Source of the DNA: Mesorhizobium waimense
GTDB lineage: Bacteria; Pseudomonadota; Alphaproteobacteria; Rhizobiales; Rhizobiaceae
Assembly: GCF_003601975.1 (NCBI RefSeq)
Contig: NZ_QZWZ01000034.1
Span: 1-61,820, forward strand
Length of the DNA: 61,820 nt
Direction of reading: 5' to 3'
The notes beneath the pieces were generated by a model that worked only from the letters and a program-made list of their open reading frames with translations, did not search any database and was not told where the DNA came from. Of this stretch, positions 51,540 to 60,466 are shown piece by piece; positions within the stretch are counted from its first letter, which is position 1, and each line of letters starts with the position of its first letter. The position numbers and the translations under genes are program-made.

Positions 51540-53033
51540 ATGAAAATCCTGCTCGACACGAACATCATCATTCATCTCGAAGACAACAAGGAGGTCAGCG
51601 AGCAGTTTTCCGACCTTATCCGGCAGTGCAGTGAGCACAGCATAGGGGTCTTCGTACACCCGGCTTCCATAGAGGACATCAAGCGGGACAACGATGCCGC
51701 GCGGCGCAAGGTCACACTCAGCAAGGTCAGAAAATTCCAGCAGCTCGAAAACGTCCTGTCGCCGCCTGAGGCCAAGCTTGCCAAGCTCTACGGCCCGCTC
51801 AAGAAAGCCAATGACGTCTGCGACGCAAAAATGCTTCACGCGGTCGACAAGGGGATCGTGGACGTCTTCATTACCGAGGACGACCGCCTGCACCGTCGGG
51901 CAAAGCTGGTCAACCTGAGCAACCAAGTGCTGACCGTGGCAGAAGCTCTTGTTTGGCTTAAGCGCTTGTACGGAGTCGAAAGGGTCTTCTTGCCCACGGT
52001 CCAAGACGTCAAAGCGTATAACGTCAATTTCGAAGACCCGATCTTCACCACCCTAGCCGCTGACTATGGCAGGAAGAAGTTTGCCGAGTGGACCTCCAAA
52101 TGTGAAAAAGAACATCGCGATTGCTGGGTCGTCATGGACGGAGCCGACCTAGCTGGCCTCGTTATACGCAAGAATGAAACCCATGCTGAGGCGGGAACTA
52201 GGAATCTTGGCCCGAAGATTCTAAAAATCTGCACTTTTAAGGTAGCCGACGGCCACCATGGGTTTAAGATCGGCGAGCAGTTGCTCAAACAAGTGCTATG
52301 GCATGTGCAGCGCAATCGCTATGACCTTACGTATCTGACTGTCTATCCCAAGCAGGAAGCACTGATCCGGCTGATAGAGGAATACGGTTTCAGGCACACG
52401 CTCGACATGCCCAATGGCGAGCAGATCTATGAAAAAGTTGTCAAGCGCGGAGCCCTGAAACGAGCGGCAGGGCAAACTGCCCTTGAGGCCGCTCGTGAGC
52501 ACTATCCACGCTTCTGCGATGACGCGGTGGTAAGCAAGTTCGTCATTCCGATTAAGCCTGGCTATCATGCTAAGCTATTTCCGGAGGTCACGGCGCCCCC
52601 TGCCGGCACCACAGGCGTCGGCGCAAAGCCCGGCAATACCGTCAAGAAGGTCTATATCTGCAACACGCCATCCAACCAGATGGAGCCTGGCGACCTGATC
52701 TTTTTCTACATGACCAAATCGACTGGCTATGGCTCTCAATCGCTGACCAGCTTAGGGGTCGTTGAATCAGTCCGGATTACTTCGGATGTGCACGAACTCC
52801 GCCGCTGGACCGCAAAACGCTCGGTCTTCACTGATGCCGAGCTAGGCGCTTGGGTCACCAAGCCGCTCAAGGTCATAGACTTTCTTTTGATCGGACATCT
52901 AGAACCGACTCTCGATCGAGGGTTCCTGAATTCGGAGAACGTGATCAATGCCTGGCCACAATCGGTCACGAAGCTGAGCTCGACCGCTTACAAAAACCTC
53001 AAGCCTATGCTGAACCTCGGGTTCAAATTCTAG
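51540..53033 (+). CDS. PIN-GNAT-EVE triple-domain protein
   Basis: A 497-residue fusion. Residues 1-130 are a PIN nuclease (ILLDTNIIIHLED, SIEDI, FITEDDRLHRRAK). About 165-305 are a GNAT acetyltransferase (WVVMDGADLAGLVIRKNE, ICTFKVADGHHGFKIGEQLLKQVLWHVQ, LTYLTVYPKQEALIRLIEEYGF). About 340-495 are an EVE/PUA-like reader (VIPIKPGYHAKLFPEV, MEPGDLIFFYMTKSTGYGSQSLTSLGVVESV, KVIDFLLIGHLEP). PIN cuts RNA, GNAT modifies, EVE recognises modified bases in known relatives. Joining all three in one chain suggests a sensor-effector. Operon with the ASCH gene before it. Confidence 0.8.
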   Translation: MKILLDTNIIIHLEDNKEVSEQFSDLIRQCSEHSIGVFVHPASIEDIKRDNDAARRKVTLSKVRKFQQLENVLSPPEAKLAKLYGPLKKANDVCDAKMLHAVDKGIVDVFITEDDRLHRRAKLVNLSNQVLTVAEALVWLKRLYGVERVFLPTVQDVKAYNVNFEDPIFTTLAADYGRKKFAEWTSKCEKEHRDCWVVMDGADLAGLVIRKNETHAEAGTRNLGPKILKICTFKVADGHHGFKIGEQLLKQVLWHVQRNRYDLTYLTVYPKQEALIRLIEEYGFRHTLDMPNGEQIYEKVVKRGALKRAAGQTALEAAREHYPRFCDDAVVSKFVIPIKPGYHAKLFPEVTAPPAGTTGVGAKPGNTVKKVYICNTPSNQMEPGDLIFFYMTKSTGYGSQSLTSLGVVESVRITSDVHELRRWTAKRSVFTDAELGAWVTKPLKVIDFLLIGHLEPTLDRGFLNSENVINAWPQSVTKLSSTAYKNLKPMLNLGFKF

Positions 53034-53530
53034 ACGGATAGCATCTCGGCGGTTGCGTGCCTGATGTGGGCGTTCCGGTGGGGGCCCATCTGGATCAGGC
53101 TGAAATTGTAGATGCAGACGACGTCCGCCGGAGCCAGTTGGCCATAGAATGACTCAAGCGTGTCGATGAGTTCTTCTTTCGAATTAAACCCATCGGCCAG
53201 AGCGTCATCTTCGGTCAAATCGTCAACCTGCTCATATCGAACGCCGTGCAGGGCAAGATCGGCCATGCACCGGGCTTCGCCGTGGTGCTGGCCCTCTTCG
53301 AGCGCATAAAGCGGCAGAATCGAGCCCGCAGGATATTCAACCGCATTCTTGTCGAAGCGGATGGTCGTGCACTTCTCGCGCCGCAGAACTTTGGTGGCCA
53401 GATGAGCAGCCATCACGAAACGGCGTCGAGCGACGGAAGGGATATCAGGATACTCCTGAGCAAGCTGGGTGCGTAGCTGTTGAAGGCATTCCTCGATGCC
53501 GGCGGCCGTGTCCTGAAACTGGAAATTCAT
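53030..53530 (-). CDS. ASCH-like domain protein
   Basis: A 166-residue protein whose core reads KCTTIRFDKNAVEYPAGSILPLYALEEGQHHGEARCMADLALHGVRYEQVDDLTEDDALADGFNSKEELIDTLESFYGQLAPADVVCIYNF. The T-I-R, the DDALADGF...EEL...L..FYG run and the final strand are those of ASCH domains. It converges on the PIN-GNAT-EVE gene, overlapping its end by 4 bases, and is divergent from the P-loop kinase gene. It may share substrates with the first ASCH protein. Confidence 0.7.
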   Translation of the reverse strand: MNFQFQDTAAGIEECLQQLRTQLAQEYPDIPSVARRRFVMAAHLATKVLRREKCTTIRFDKNAVEYPAGSILPLYALEEGQHHGEARCMADLALHGVRYEQVDDLTEDDALADGFNSKEELIDTLESFYGQLAPADVVCIYNFSLIQMGPHRNAHIRHATAEMLSV

Positions 53531-53652
53531 TGCTATTCCTATCTTAGGAAGAAAGTCTAGCTTAGCGACAACGAACACCAAACAGCCTGTCAGCGAATTC
53601 CCCTAAAAACTTTCGGGCTATGGCGTCAGAGTGTTCGAACTGGAGGATTGAA

Positions 53653-54195
53653 ATGCGGATCACCGCAGTGTTCGGCATCTCGGGCGTAGGCAAGTCTCGG
53701 CTTATTGGCCAACTGGCCGAACAGCACGACATCATCCGCGCCTCCGCCAGTGCCCTAATGGCTGAAGCCAAATCTGGCCAGTTGGCTCGGCCCGTCGGAA
53801 GCGAAGAACTCCGAACCGGCAATGTTGTCGATAATCAGGCATTTCTAATTGCAGCCTTTGCGGCGCTGCGCTTGCGCGAAAGCCGCGACATTGTGTTCGA
53901 TGGCCACAACGTCATCGATACTGACGAAGGCCTGGTGGATATTCCGTTTGAGGTGATTGAGGCGCTCCATCTGACAGCGATCGTGGTGATTGTCGATGAC
54001 CCATTCGAAATCGCGAGGCGCCGACAGTCAGATACAGGCCGTTCCAGGCCAGCCCGGACAGCGGAGAACCTTGCGAACTATCAGGAACGAGTCGTTAGCA
54101 TTGCCAGGGACTATGCCGCACGGCTCTCTGTTCCGTTCATCACGGTCAGATCAGGCGACGCCGCCAACTTCACCGCCGCGCTAGTCGACACTTAG
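53653..54195 (+). CDS. P-loop nucleotide kinase-like protein
   Basis: A 180-residue AAA_33/adenylate-kinase-like protein: RITAVFGISGVGKSRLIGQLAE (Walker A GISGVGKS), RDIVFDGHNVIDTDEGLVDIPFEVIEALHLTAIVVIVDDPFEIARRRQSDTGRSRPARTAENLANYQE with a lid-like arginine-rich segment. It probably phosphorylates a nucleotide or nucleoside, or acts as a small regulatory ATPase. GGAGG lies just before ATG 53653. It starts divergently from the ASCH gene on the other strand. Confidence 0.65.
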   Translation: MRITAVFGISGVGKSRLIGQLAEQHDIIRASASALMAEAKSGQLARPVGSEELRTGNVVDNQAFLIAAFAALRLRESRDIVFDGHNVIDTDEGLVDIPFEVIEALHLTAIVVIVDDPFEIARRRQSDTGRSRPARTAENLANYQERVVSIARDYAARLSVPFITVRSGDAANFTAALVDT

Positions 54196-54387
54196 TCGCG
54201 GACGGGCGGCAGAAATGTGCCTACCAGCTTCAAAAGCCGCCGGACAGCTTGGCCGAATTCTGCCCTTCAACGAAATTCGCAAAAAACGCACGGCGGTGCT
54301 GAGCGGCGTTAATGCTTTGACCTCGAAAAGTCGCATAAATGGCAGACTGGAACAGAATTGAGTTCACTGCGCCAGTATCTTTGCCGC

Positions 54388-54927
54388 TTACGAGCCGAGG
54401 ACGAAATCAAACACCGGTTGAGGCCGACCAAGTGGCACGTCCCGCAACGCAGCGGGGACCCTTGTTGCTGCTTCGGCATAGTCGGCGAGAATTGCTGGCG
54501 GGAGGCCAAGCGCGTTTTCGACAATATGTTCCGACGGGCCGTTCAATCGACGAAACAGCATTGCGGCGCGCTGAGAGTGGCGCACCGCTGCAGCAGTTTT
54601 GCCCTCACGTATCTTCACGCCGGCTGCCGACAACAGGATCAATGCTTTAAAGAACACGCGAGAAGGGCCGCCTCGGTCCGCAACCTGCCAGAGACCTTCC
54701 CAAGCCTCATGTGCTTCCCAGTAATAACCATGATTGAAGAGGTCGAGGCCCCAGAGGAATGGATCTGAGCCAAGCGACGCATCTGCGGTGACCGGCATCG
54801 GCTCGACACGATAGCTATGTCCAGCGGGATCGCGGACGGGATGCGGATGCCTGCCCGGCAAGTACGCGTAGGCTGGAAACCCCTTTTCCGGCAGGTGCCG
54901 AGGACGCGATGTCGAGCCAGTGGCCAT
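54388..54927 (-). CDS. DUF309 domain protein
   Basis: A ~179-residue protein. PRHLPEKGFPAYAYLPGRHPHPVRDPAGHSY is the usual rhizobial N-terminus, and FLWGLDLFNHGYYWEAHEAWEGLWQVADRGGPSRVFFKALILLSAAGVKIREG is the DUF309 core with its EAHE motif. Starts at 54942 or 54927 are equally possible. Function is unknown. Confidence 0.75.
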   Translation of the reverse strand: MATGSTSRPRHLPEKGFPAYAYLPGRHPHPVRDPAGHSYRVEPMPVTADASLGSDPFLWGLDLFNHGYYWEAHEAWEGLWQVADRGGPSRVFFKALILLSAAGVKIREGKTAAAVRHSQRAAMLFRRLNGPSEHIVENALGLPPAILADYAEAATRVPAALRDVPLGRPQPVFDFVLGS

Positions 54928-55283
54928 ATAGCATGGTATCATAGGGATGGCGCGGTCCGGTACGTGTATTGCCCGGCGGTTGGCGACAATGTGGAAAGGC
55001 CGGCGCGTCGCAGCGATCGAACCGAAATTCTGAGGACGCGGCCCGTACTGCCGTTTGATCCTGTCGTCGGTTTCGACCTCACCCTGACGAGGTTCGGTAC
55101 TCGCCTGCCCTTCCTGTCGGCGACGCGGCTGGCGCCAAGGCCTTGATGCTGTGACCGCGCGCCGCGCATTGCGGGCAATGGCAACGAAGGACCACAAGAC
55201 GGCTCAGACCCTCATGCTGAGGCTGAAGACTTTTCAGCGAACCCCGAAAAAGGAAACAACAGGTCTTCGGTCTTCATGATGCA

Positions 55284-56630
55284 TCAAGCGGTCGCCCTTT
55301 GCAGTCCGCTGAATGTATTTTGCGGACGCGGCAGACCGAAATGGTCCCGTAGCGTTGCCCCGTCATAGTCGTGCCGGAAAAGTCCGCGCCTGCGCAAGAT
55401 CGGCACCACCTCCTCGGCGAATATGTCGAACCCGCCCTGTAGATAGGGCGGCATGATATTGAAGCCGTCCGCGGCACCATTGTCGAACCATTCCTGGATT
55501 TTGTCGGCGATCTGTTCGGGTGTCCCGGCCTGGACCCAATGCCCGCGCGCCCCGGCGAGGCGGTGCAGCAACTGGCGGATGGTTGGATTCTCGCGCTCAA
55601 TGATGTCAAGTACGACGTGGAAGCGGCTGCTTGCGCCGCGCTCGCCCTCAACGCGGATGAGCTCGCGCGGAAATGGCCCGTCTAGATCGTAGCCGGAAAG
55701 GTCGGCGTCTACGATGCGGCGTAGCTGGTGAAGAGAGTATTCCGGCTGCGTCAGCTCATTGAACTCGTCATGCAGTGCCCGAGCTTCCGCCGCGGTTGAA
55801 CCGATGAAGGGACTGATGCCGGGCAAGACCTTGACGTGATCAGGGTTGCGGCCAACCGACTTCACGCGCGCTTTGATATCAGCGTAAAATTCCTGCGCGT
55901 TGCCGAGTGTCTGATGGGCTGTAAATATCGCCTCGGCATAGCGGCTTGCGAATGATCGTCCGTCTTCCGATGAACCCGCCTGGACGTAGACCGGACGGCC
56001 CTGTGGTGAGCGCGGAAGCGTGAGCGGGCCCTTCACCCGATGATATTTGCCGATGTGATTGATTGAGTGGATCTTGTCAGTGTCGGCAAAAATTCCAGAG
56101 TCCCGGTCCGAGACGAGCGCGTCGTCCTCCCAACTGTCCCAGAGCTTGGTCACCACATCAACGAATTCGCCGGCGCGCTCGTAACGGTCGGCATGGGTTG
56201 GATGTCGGTCAAAGCCGAAATTCAACGCGGCGGACGCATCACCCGTCGTGACGATGTTCCAACCGGCGCGCCCGCCGCTCAGATGATCGACCGAAGCGAA
56301 CAGCCGGGCGAGGTTATAGGGTTCGTTGTAGGTGGTCGAGGCGGTCGCGATGAAGCCGATGCGTTGCGTCACGGCGGCAAGCGCCGAAATCCAGGTCAGC
56401 GGCTCAAGCCTGAAGCGGCTTGCGTAACGGATGTTGTCGGCGAGCGCCGGCCCATCGGCAAAGAACAGCGCGTCGAACTTGCTCGCCTCGGCCTTTTTCG
56501 CCAGTTCCTGATAATAAGCGATGTCCAGCACTCTCTCAGGGGCGGAATCCTTGTAGCGCCAGCCGGCTTCATGATGGCCGCCAGGATAGATGAAAAGATT
56601 GAGCTTCAACTGTCGTGATTCGGCGGGCAT
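55284..56630 (-). CDS. NtaA/SnaA/DszA-type FMN-dependent monooxygenase
   Basis: A 448-residue bacterial-luciferase-like monooxygenase: LNLFIYPGGHHEAGWRYKDSAPERVLDIAYYQELAKKAE, FFADGPAL, FEPLTWISALAAVTQRIGFIATASTTYNEPYNLARLFASVDHLSGGRAGWNIVTTGD and YVQAGSSEDGRSFA are the family marks. Relatives cleave C-S or C-N bonds (sulfonates, sulfones, nitrilotriacetate) with reduced FMN from a separate reductase. It is the last gene of the ABC transporter operon, so the imported compound is probably its substrate. AAGAGGA precedes the ATG. Confidence 0.85.
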   Translation of the reverse strand: MPAESRQLKLNLFIYPGGHHEAGWRYKDSAPERVLDIAYYQELAKKAEASKFDALFFADGPALADNIRYASRFRLEPLTWISALAAVTQRIGFIATASTTYNEPYNLARLFASVDHLSGGRAGWNIVTTGDASAALNFGFDRHPTHADRYERAGEFVDVVTKLWDSWEDDALVSDRDSGIFADTDKIHSINHIGKYHRVKGPLTLPRSPQGRPVYVQAGSSEDGRSFASRYAEAIFTAHQTLGNAQEFYADIKARVKSVGRNPDHVKVLPGISPFIGSTAAEARALHDEFNELTQPEYSLHQLRRIVDADLSGYDLDGPFPRELIRVEGERGASSRFHVVLDIIERENPTIRQLLHRLAGARGHWVQAGTPEQIADKIQEWFDNGAADGFNIMPPYLQGGFDIFAEEVVPILRRRGLFRHDYDGATLRDHFGLPRPQNTFSGLQRATA

Positions 56631-56678
56631 ATGTGGGTCCTCTTGGGTGGTGACTCTGAGCGACAGGTTTTCGACCGG

Positions 56679-57425
56679 TCAGACCGGCAGCACAGGCTTC
56701 GTCTCGACGCCGAGATGACGCAGAAGTTCGGAGCGAACCTCGCCGAACCGGCGATCGCCATGATCGCGTGGCGTTGGGATATCGATTGCGATGTCGGCGA
56801 CGATCCCGCCCTTGTCGAGAACCAAAACCCGGTCCGCCAGCGTCACGGCTTCGTCAACGTCATGGGTGACCAATAGGACCGCCGGTTGGTGACGGGCACA
56901 AAGCTGACGCAGCAGATCGTGCATGCGCAGGCGGGTCAGCGCGTCGAGTGCGCCGAACGGCTCGTCCGCCAGCAGCAGTTCGGGATCACGGACCAGCGAG
57001 CGCGCCAATGCCACCCGCTGCTGCTCGCCACCAGAGAGCTCGACCGGCCAAGCGTTCTCACGGCCGCCCAGGCCAACTTCTTCAAGAGCTGCCCGTCCGC
57101 GTTTGGCTGCGTCCGGTAGGTTGAGCCCAAGCATCACATTCTCCAGCACTCGTTTCCATGGCAACAGTCGGGCATCCTGGAACACCACCGATTTCTTATC
57201 GGGCGTTTCGAGCCGGCCGGACCCGGAAACTTTGTCGTCGAGATCCGCGAGCGCGCGCAACAACGTACTCTTGCCCGATCCGCTCCGGCCGAGAAGGGCG
57301 ACGAACTCCCCCTTGTCGATGTCGAGGCTGAGCCCGTCGAGAATAGTTCGTAGCCCGAAGCTTCTGATAAGGCTTTCGACCCGCACGACGGGCGCGCCGC
57401 TCAATCCGCCAAGGTGCGACGCCAT
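56679..57425 (-). CDS. ssuB: ABC transporter ATPase (SsuB type)
   Basis: A 248-residue ABC ATPase with Walker A GRSGSGKSTLL, Q-loop VVFQDARLLPW, signature LSGGEQQRVALARSL, Walker B LLLADEPFGALD and the switch histidine THDVDEAV. The RLLPWKRVLENVMLG segment is typical of SsuB/TauB/NrtD importers for sulfonates, taurine or nitrate. It overlaps the permease gene by 25 bases. Confidence 0.85.
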   Translation of the reverse strand: MASHLGGLSGAPVVRVESLIRSFGLRTILDGLSLDIDKGEFVALLGRSGSGKSTLLRALADLDDKVSGSGRLETPDKKSVVFQDARLLPWKRVLENVMLGLNLPDAAKRGRAALEEVGLGGRENAWPVELSGGEQQRVALARSLVRDPELLLADEPFGALDALTRLRMHDLLRQLCARHQPAVLLVTHDVDEAVTLADRVLVLDKGGIVADIAIDIPTPRDHGDRRFGEVRSELLRHLGVETKPVLPV

Positions 57426-58282
57426 GACAGCGACCTTTCCTGGAAGAAGCTGACGATGCCGTCTGAGGCGAGACCGAGCAGGGCGTAGAGGACGAGGCCG
57501 ACGATGACGATGTCGGTCTGGCCGTAGTTGCGTGCGAGATCGATCATATAGCCGATGCCGCTCGTGGCATTGACCTGTTCGACCACCACCAGGGACAGCC
57601 AAGCATAGGTCACCGCGAAACGCAGGCCCAGGAAGAAGCCGGGCAGGGCGCCTGGCAGGATGACCTCGCGGATGAATTCGCCATAGCCCATTCGCAAGGT
57701 CTGGGCCAATTCGACGTAGCGGCTATCTATGCTGCGCAAGCTGCTGTGGGTCTGGATATAGATCGGGATCAGGACAGCCAGCGCGATCGTCGTCACTTTC
57801 ATTCCCTCGCCTATGCCGAACCACAGCATCAGTAACGGGATCAGGGCGAGCGTCGGGATCGCCCGCTTGATCTGAACGGGACCGTCAATGATCGCCTCGC
57901 CAAGCCGGGACAACCCTGAAATGAGGGCAAGCACGGTCCCGATCAGTACGCCGAACACCAGCCCCTGCGCCGCCCGCCAGGCAGACGTCATCAGATGACC
58001 CTGAAGCTTGCCTTCTGCGATAAGATCGACGGCGGTGCCGACAACCGACCAAGGCGCCGGCAGCGTTCTTGGATCGATCAGGCCGGCGACACTGCCGATG
58101 GACCAGACCACAAGAAGAAGTGCGGGCCCAATCAGCGCGCCAAACGGGATCGCACGCCCAAGCGCCAGGCGGCGCCTCGTCCCGGTCTTGCGGGGCTTTA
58201 CGGCGGGCGGGATCAACGCCCTTTCATCAGATGCATACCCAATGGTGGGCGCAACCGCGGCGGGGTGTGAGAATGCGTTCAT
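57401..58282 (-). CDS. ssuC: ABC transporter permease (SsuC type)
   Basis: A 293-residue BPD_transp_1 permease with six predicted helices. The EAA-like loop reads RMGYGEFIREVILPGALPGFFLGLRFAVTYAWLSLVVVEQVNATSGIGYMI. The IDPRTLPAPWSVVGTAVDLI segment after the first helix is characteristic of SsuC/TauC. GGAGACG stands before the ATG. Confidence 0.85.
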   Translation of the reverse strand: MNAFSHPAAVAPTIGYASDERALIPPAVKPRKTGTRRRLALGRAIPFGALIGPALLLVVWSIGSVAGLIDPRTLPAPWSVVGTAVDLIAEGKLQGHLMTSAWRAAQGLVFGVLIGTVLALISGLSRLGEAIIDGPVQIKRAIPTLALIPLLMLWFGIGEGMKVTTIALAVLIPIYIQTHSSLRSIDSRYVELAQTLRMGYGEFIREVILPGALPGFFLGLRFAVTYAWLSLVVVEQVNATSGIGYMIDLARNYGQTDIVIVGLVLYALLGLASDGIVSFFQERSLSWRRTLAD

Positions 58283-58313
58283 CTGCGTCGTCTCCAGTCT
58301 TTAGAAACGGGCG

Positions 58314-59366
58314 TCATGACGCGTTCAGCGCATTTGTGGCGATCTTCTCGAAGCGCCTGTCGAAAAGATCCTCGGCCTTGATCGGGGGCCTGTTCAGTTC
58401 CCGGTCCAGGAGATCGATCGTCGCCTGCTGGCGCGCGATCACGTCGTTCCAGTCGAGCGGGATGTCGAACTGGCCATCGGCATTGACGAGATACTGGCCA
58501 TCTTCGCTGTCGAGGCCCTGGGTGGCGACATAGTAGCCTTGGATCCACTCTTTCGGATGCTCCTCCACCCATCGGGTCGCAAGTGCCCAGTAGCGCACAT
58601 ACTCGCCGAGCGCGGCAGCTTTGGCCGGGTCGTCCAGCACCGACTGCGGGGCATAGAGGTGGGCTGGATCGTCGCGCAAGCCATGCGGGATGGTGGTAGC
58701 GCCGTCGGCACCATACTGGTGCAGATAGTGCTTGATGAGGACGCCCCAGATCGGCGCGACATCGACTTGCTTGCTGGCAAGTGCCACCGGATAGGCATCG
58801 CCGTTGCTGGGCAGTTCGATGAGATTGACATCCTCCTTTTTCAGGCCGGCGGCCTGCAGCACCCTCAGCACCAGCGCGCCCTGCGCCTGACCCGGGCTGA
58901 AAGCAATCCGTTTGCCGCGCAAGTCCGCGAGCGTCCTGACCTCGACGCCGGGTGCAATGCCGAGTTGATAAATCGGGTGCGCAAGCGGATCCTTGCGGAA
59001 CTTCGCGGCAATGATCTTGACCTTGAGCCCGGTCCAGGTCGCGTGGATGGGCGGAATGTCGGCGACCGATCCAACGTCCAACGCATTGGCGCGAAAAGCT
59101 TCGATTGTCTGTGGACCACCGCTGATATTGGCCCACTCGACCTTGAACGGCAGTTGATCGATCAGACCCGAGAGTTCCAGCGCCCTTTGCGTCTCGGGAT
59201 CGCCGATGCGCAGCACGGTGCCCTCCGGGATTTCGGTCGGCAGTTTACCCGCGTCTGAACTACCCGCCTGAGCCCCGAAAGGCGAGGAAGAAGCGACCAA
59301 GGTCACCGCAAAAGCGGCCACGAGGGCGCCAAACCTTCTTCTCGAAAATCTCTCCACAGCTACCAT
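58314..59366 (-). CDS. ssuA: ABC transporter substrate-binding protein (SsuA type)
   Basis: A 350-residue periplasmic protein. MVAVERFSRRRFGALVAAFAVTLVASSSPFGAQA is a signal peptide with an RRRF motif that could direct Tat export. The mature part has VLRIGDPETQRALELSGL, VGSVADIPPIHATWTGLKVKIIAA and RTLADLRGKRIAFSPGQAQGALVLRVLQAAGL, typical of aliphatic-sulfonate binding proteins. It is the first gene of the four-gene operon. The ATG 59366 is preferred because it begins the signal peptide. Confidence 0.85.
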   Translation of the reverse strand: MVAVERFSRRRFGALVAAFAVTLVASSSPFGAQAGSSDAGKLPTEIPEGTVLRIGDPETQRALELSGLIDQLPFKVEWANISGGPQTIEAFRANALDVGSVADIPPIHATWTGLKVKIIAAKFRKDPLAHPIYQLGIAPGVEVRTLADLRGKRIAFSPGQAQGALVLRVLQAAGLKKEDVNLIELPSNGDAYPVALASKQVDVAPIWGVLIKHYLHQYGADGATTIPHGLRDDPAHLYAPQSVLDDPAKAAALGEYVRYWALATRWVEEHPKEWIQGYYVATQGLDSEDGQYLVNADGQFDIPLDWNDVIARQQATIDLLDRELNRPPIKAEDLFDRRFEKIATNALNAS

Positions 59367-59422
59367 CCTCGTCTTGCTCCAATTTGGAAATGGCTTTCTA
59401 CTTTCGCTGTTTATTATGTCTA

Positions 59423-60450
59423 TCAATTTTGTAGACGATAAAGTATCGGATGCTGTTCTTTGCCGCCGGAGGGAAACGCTGTTCGCCTCCGATGCCCATT
59501 TGAGGGCATGCGTCGCTCGACAGAGGCGGGAGGGGCCGCCGCGGCAATCACTGAGTTCGAGCGGCAGCAGGGAGTGCCGTCGAGTACGCGCGTTCGCAGC
59601 TGGATGAGGAGATGAACGCCGCGCGGAGTCCATTGCATCTGTTGTTTCTTGGCGAAACGCTTGGCGATCACCTGATCGACAGTTGACTCGGCGAAGGCGG
59701 TCGAAACCACCTCTCCATAGTGGTGCCGCTCTGTGAAGTTCGGGATCAGATCGGCGTTGTTGTCGATGTAGCGGCTGAATCCGACGGATACCGGCGCAGC
59801 TTGCGCACCTCTGGCGGCGGATCGGCGATGAGATCAAACCCGTCGGTGAAGTCCTCAACGAGGATGAGCGCCCGACCGACGTTGCCGTGCCAAAGGTGGT
59901 GTTTCACGCTTTCGAGGGTCGCAACGGCGGCGGGCGCTGCAGCGGTGAGCGGCGGCGGTAGGCCGCGCGCCATCTGTTGGAGCACTGTGATGCGCATGGC
60001 AATGTGGAAATAGTCGAGAACGTGCTCCGCGTTGGGGCGCATGTAATATTGGAGGTCTCGCAGATTGCAGGCGCCATCCGACATGAAGGTCACCTCCTGG
60101 TTCATCGCGATGCCCGGATTGACCAACAGCTCGTGTAAACGGCGCCTTGGCTTTTCGTCGTGCCCGGCCACAAAGCCAAAGCGCCGTGCCGCCCCATCCT
60201 CGGGCACGGATTTGCCGACGATCCCCTCGAAATTGGTCGGTCTGTTGGTCTAACTGCGCACGTAGCCGCCACCGATGCCGATCGTCACGGGCGGTCCGGG
60301 GATCGGCATCTTGTTCCATTCGGCCTGGCATCCGCTCGCGAACGTCGCCTGCTTGGGGCCGAGTTCGGCTTCGAGACGCTCGGCGAGCCGACGAGACCCC
60401 CAGCTTTTTCATGCGCCCGGGCTGCTTCGGACAGAACACGTCTGACGCCA
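59423..60450 (-). pseudogene. ISKra4-family transposase remnant
   Basis: Pieces in several frames read EVTFMSDGACNLRDLQYYMRPNAEHVLDYFHIAMRITVLQQMARG (the DDE region with SDG and DYFH), ESVKHHLWHGNVGRALI and the end AESTVDQVIAKRFAKKQQMQWTPRGVHLLIQLRTRVLDG. This is an ISKra4-type transposase, frame-shifted at several points and lacking its beginning. No terminal inverted repeats were found. Confidence 0.75.
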
Positions 60451-60466
60451 GATCAACAGCCTTGCA

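Noticed and set aside
59367..59720. Riboswitch or attenuator upstream of the sulfonate-type operon
   Set aside because: No conserved SAM-riboswitch core or terminator hairpin seen; the region is occupied by the transposase relic.
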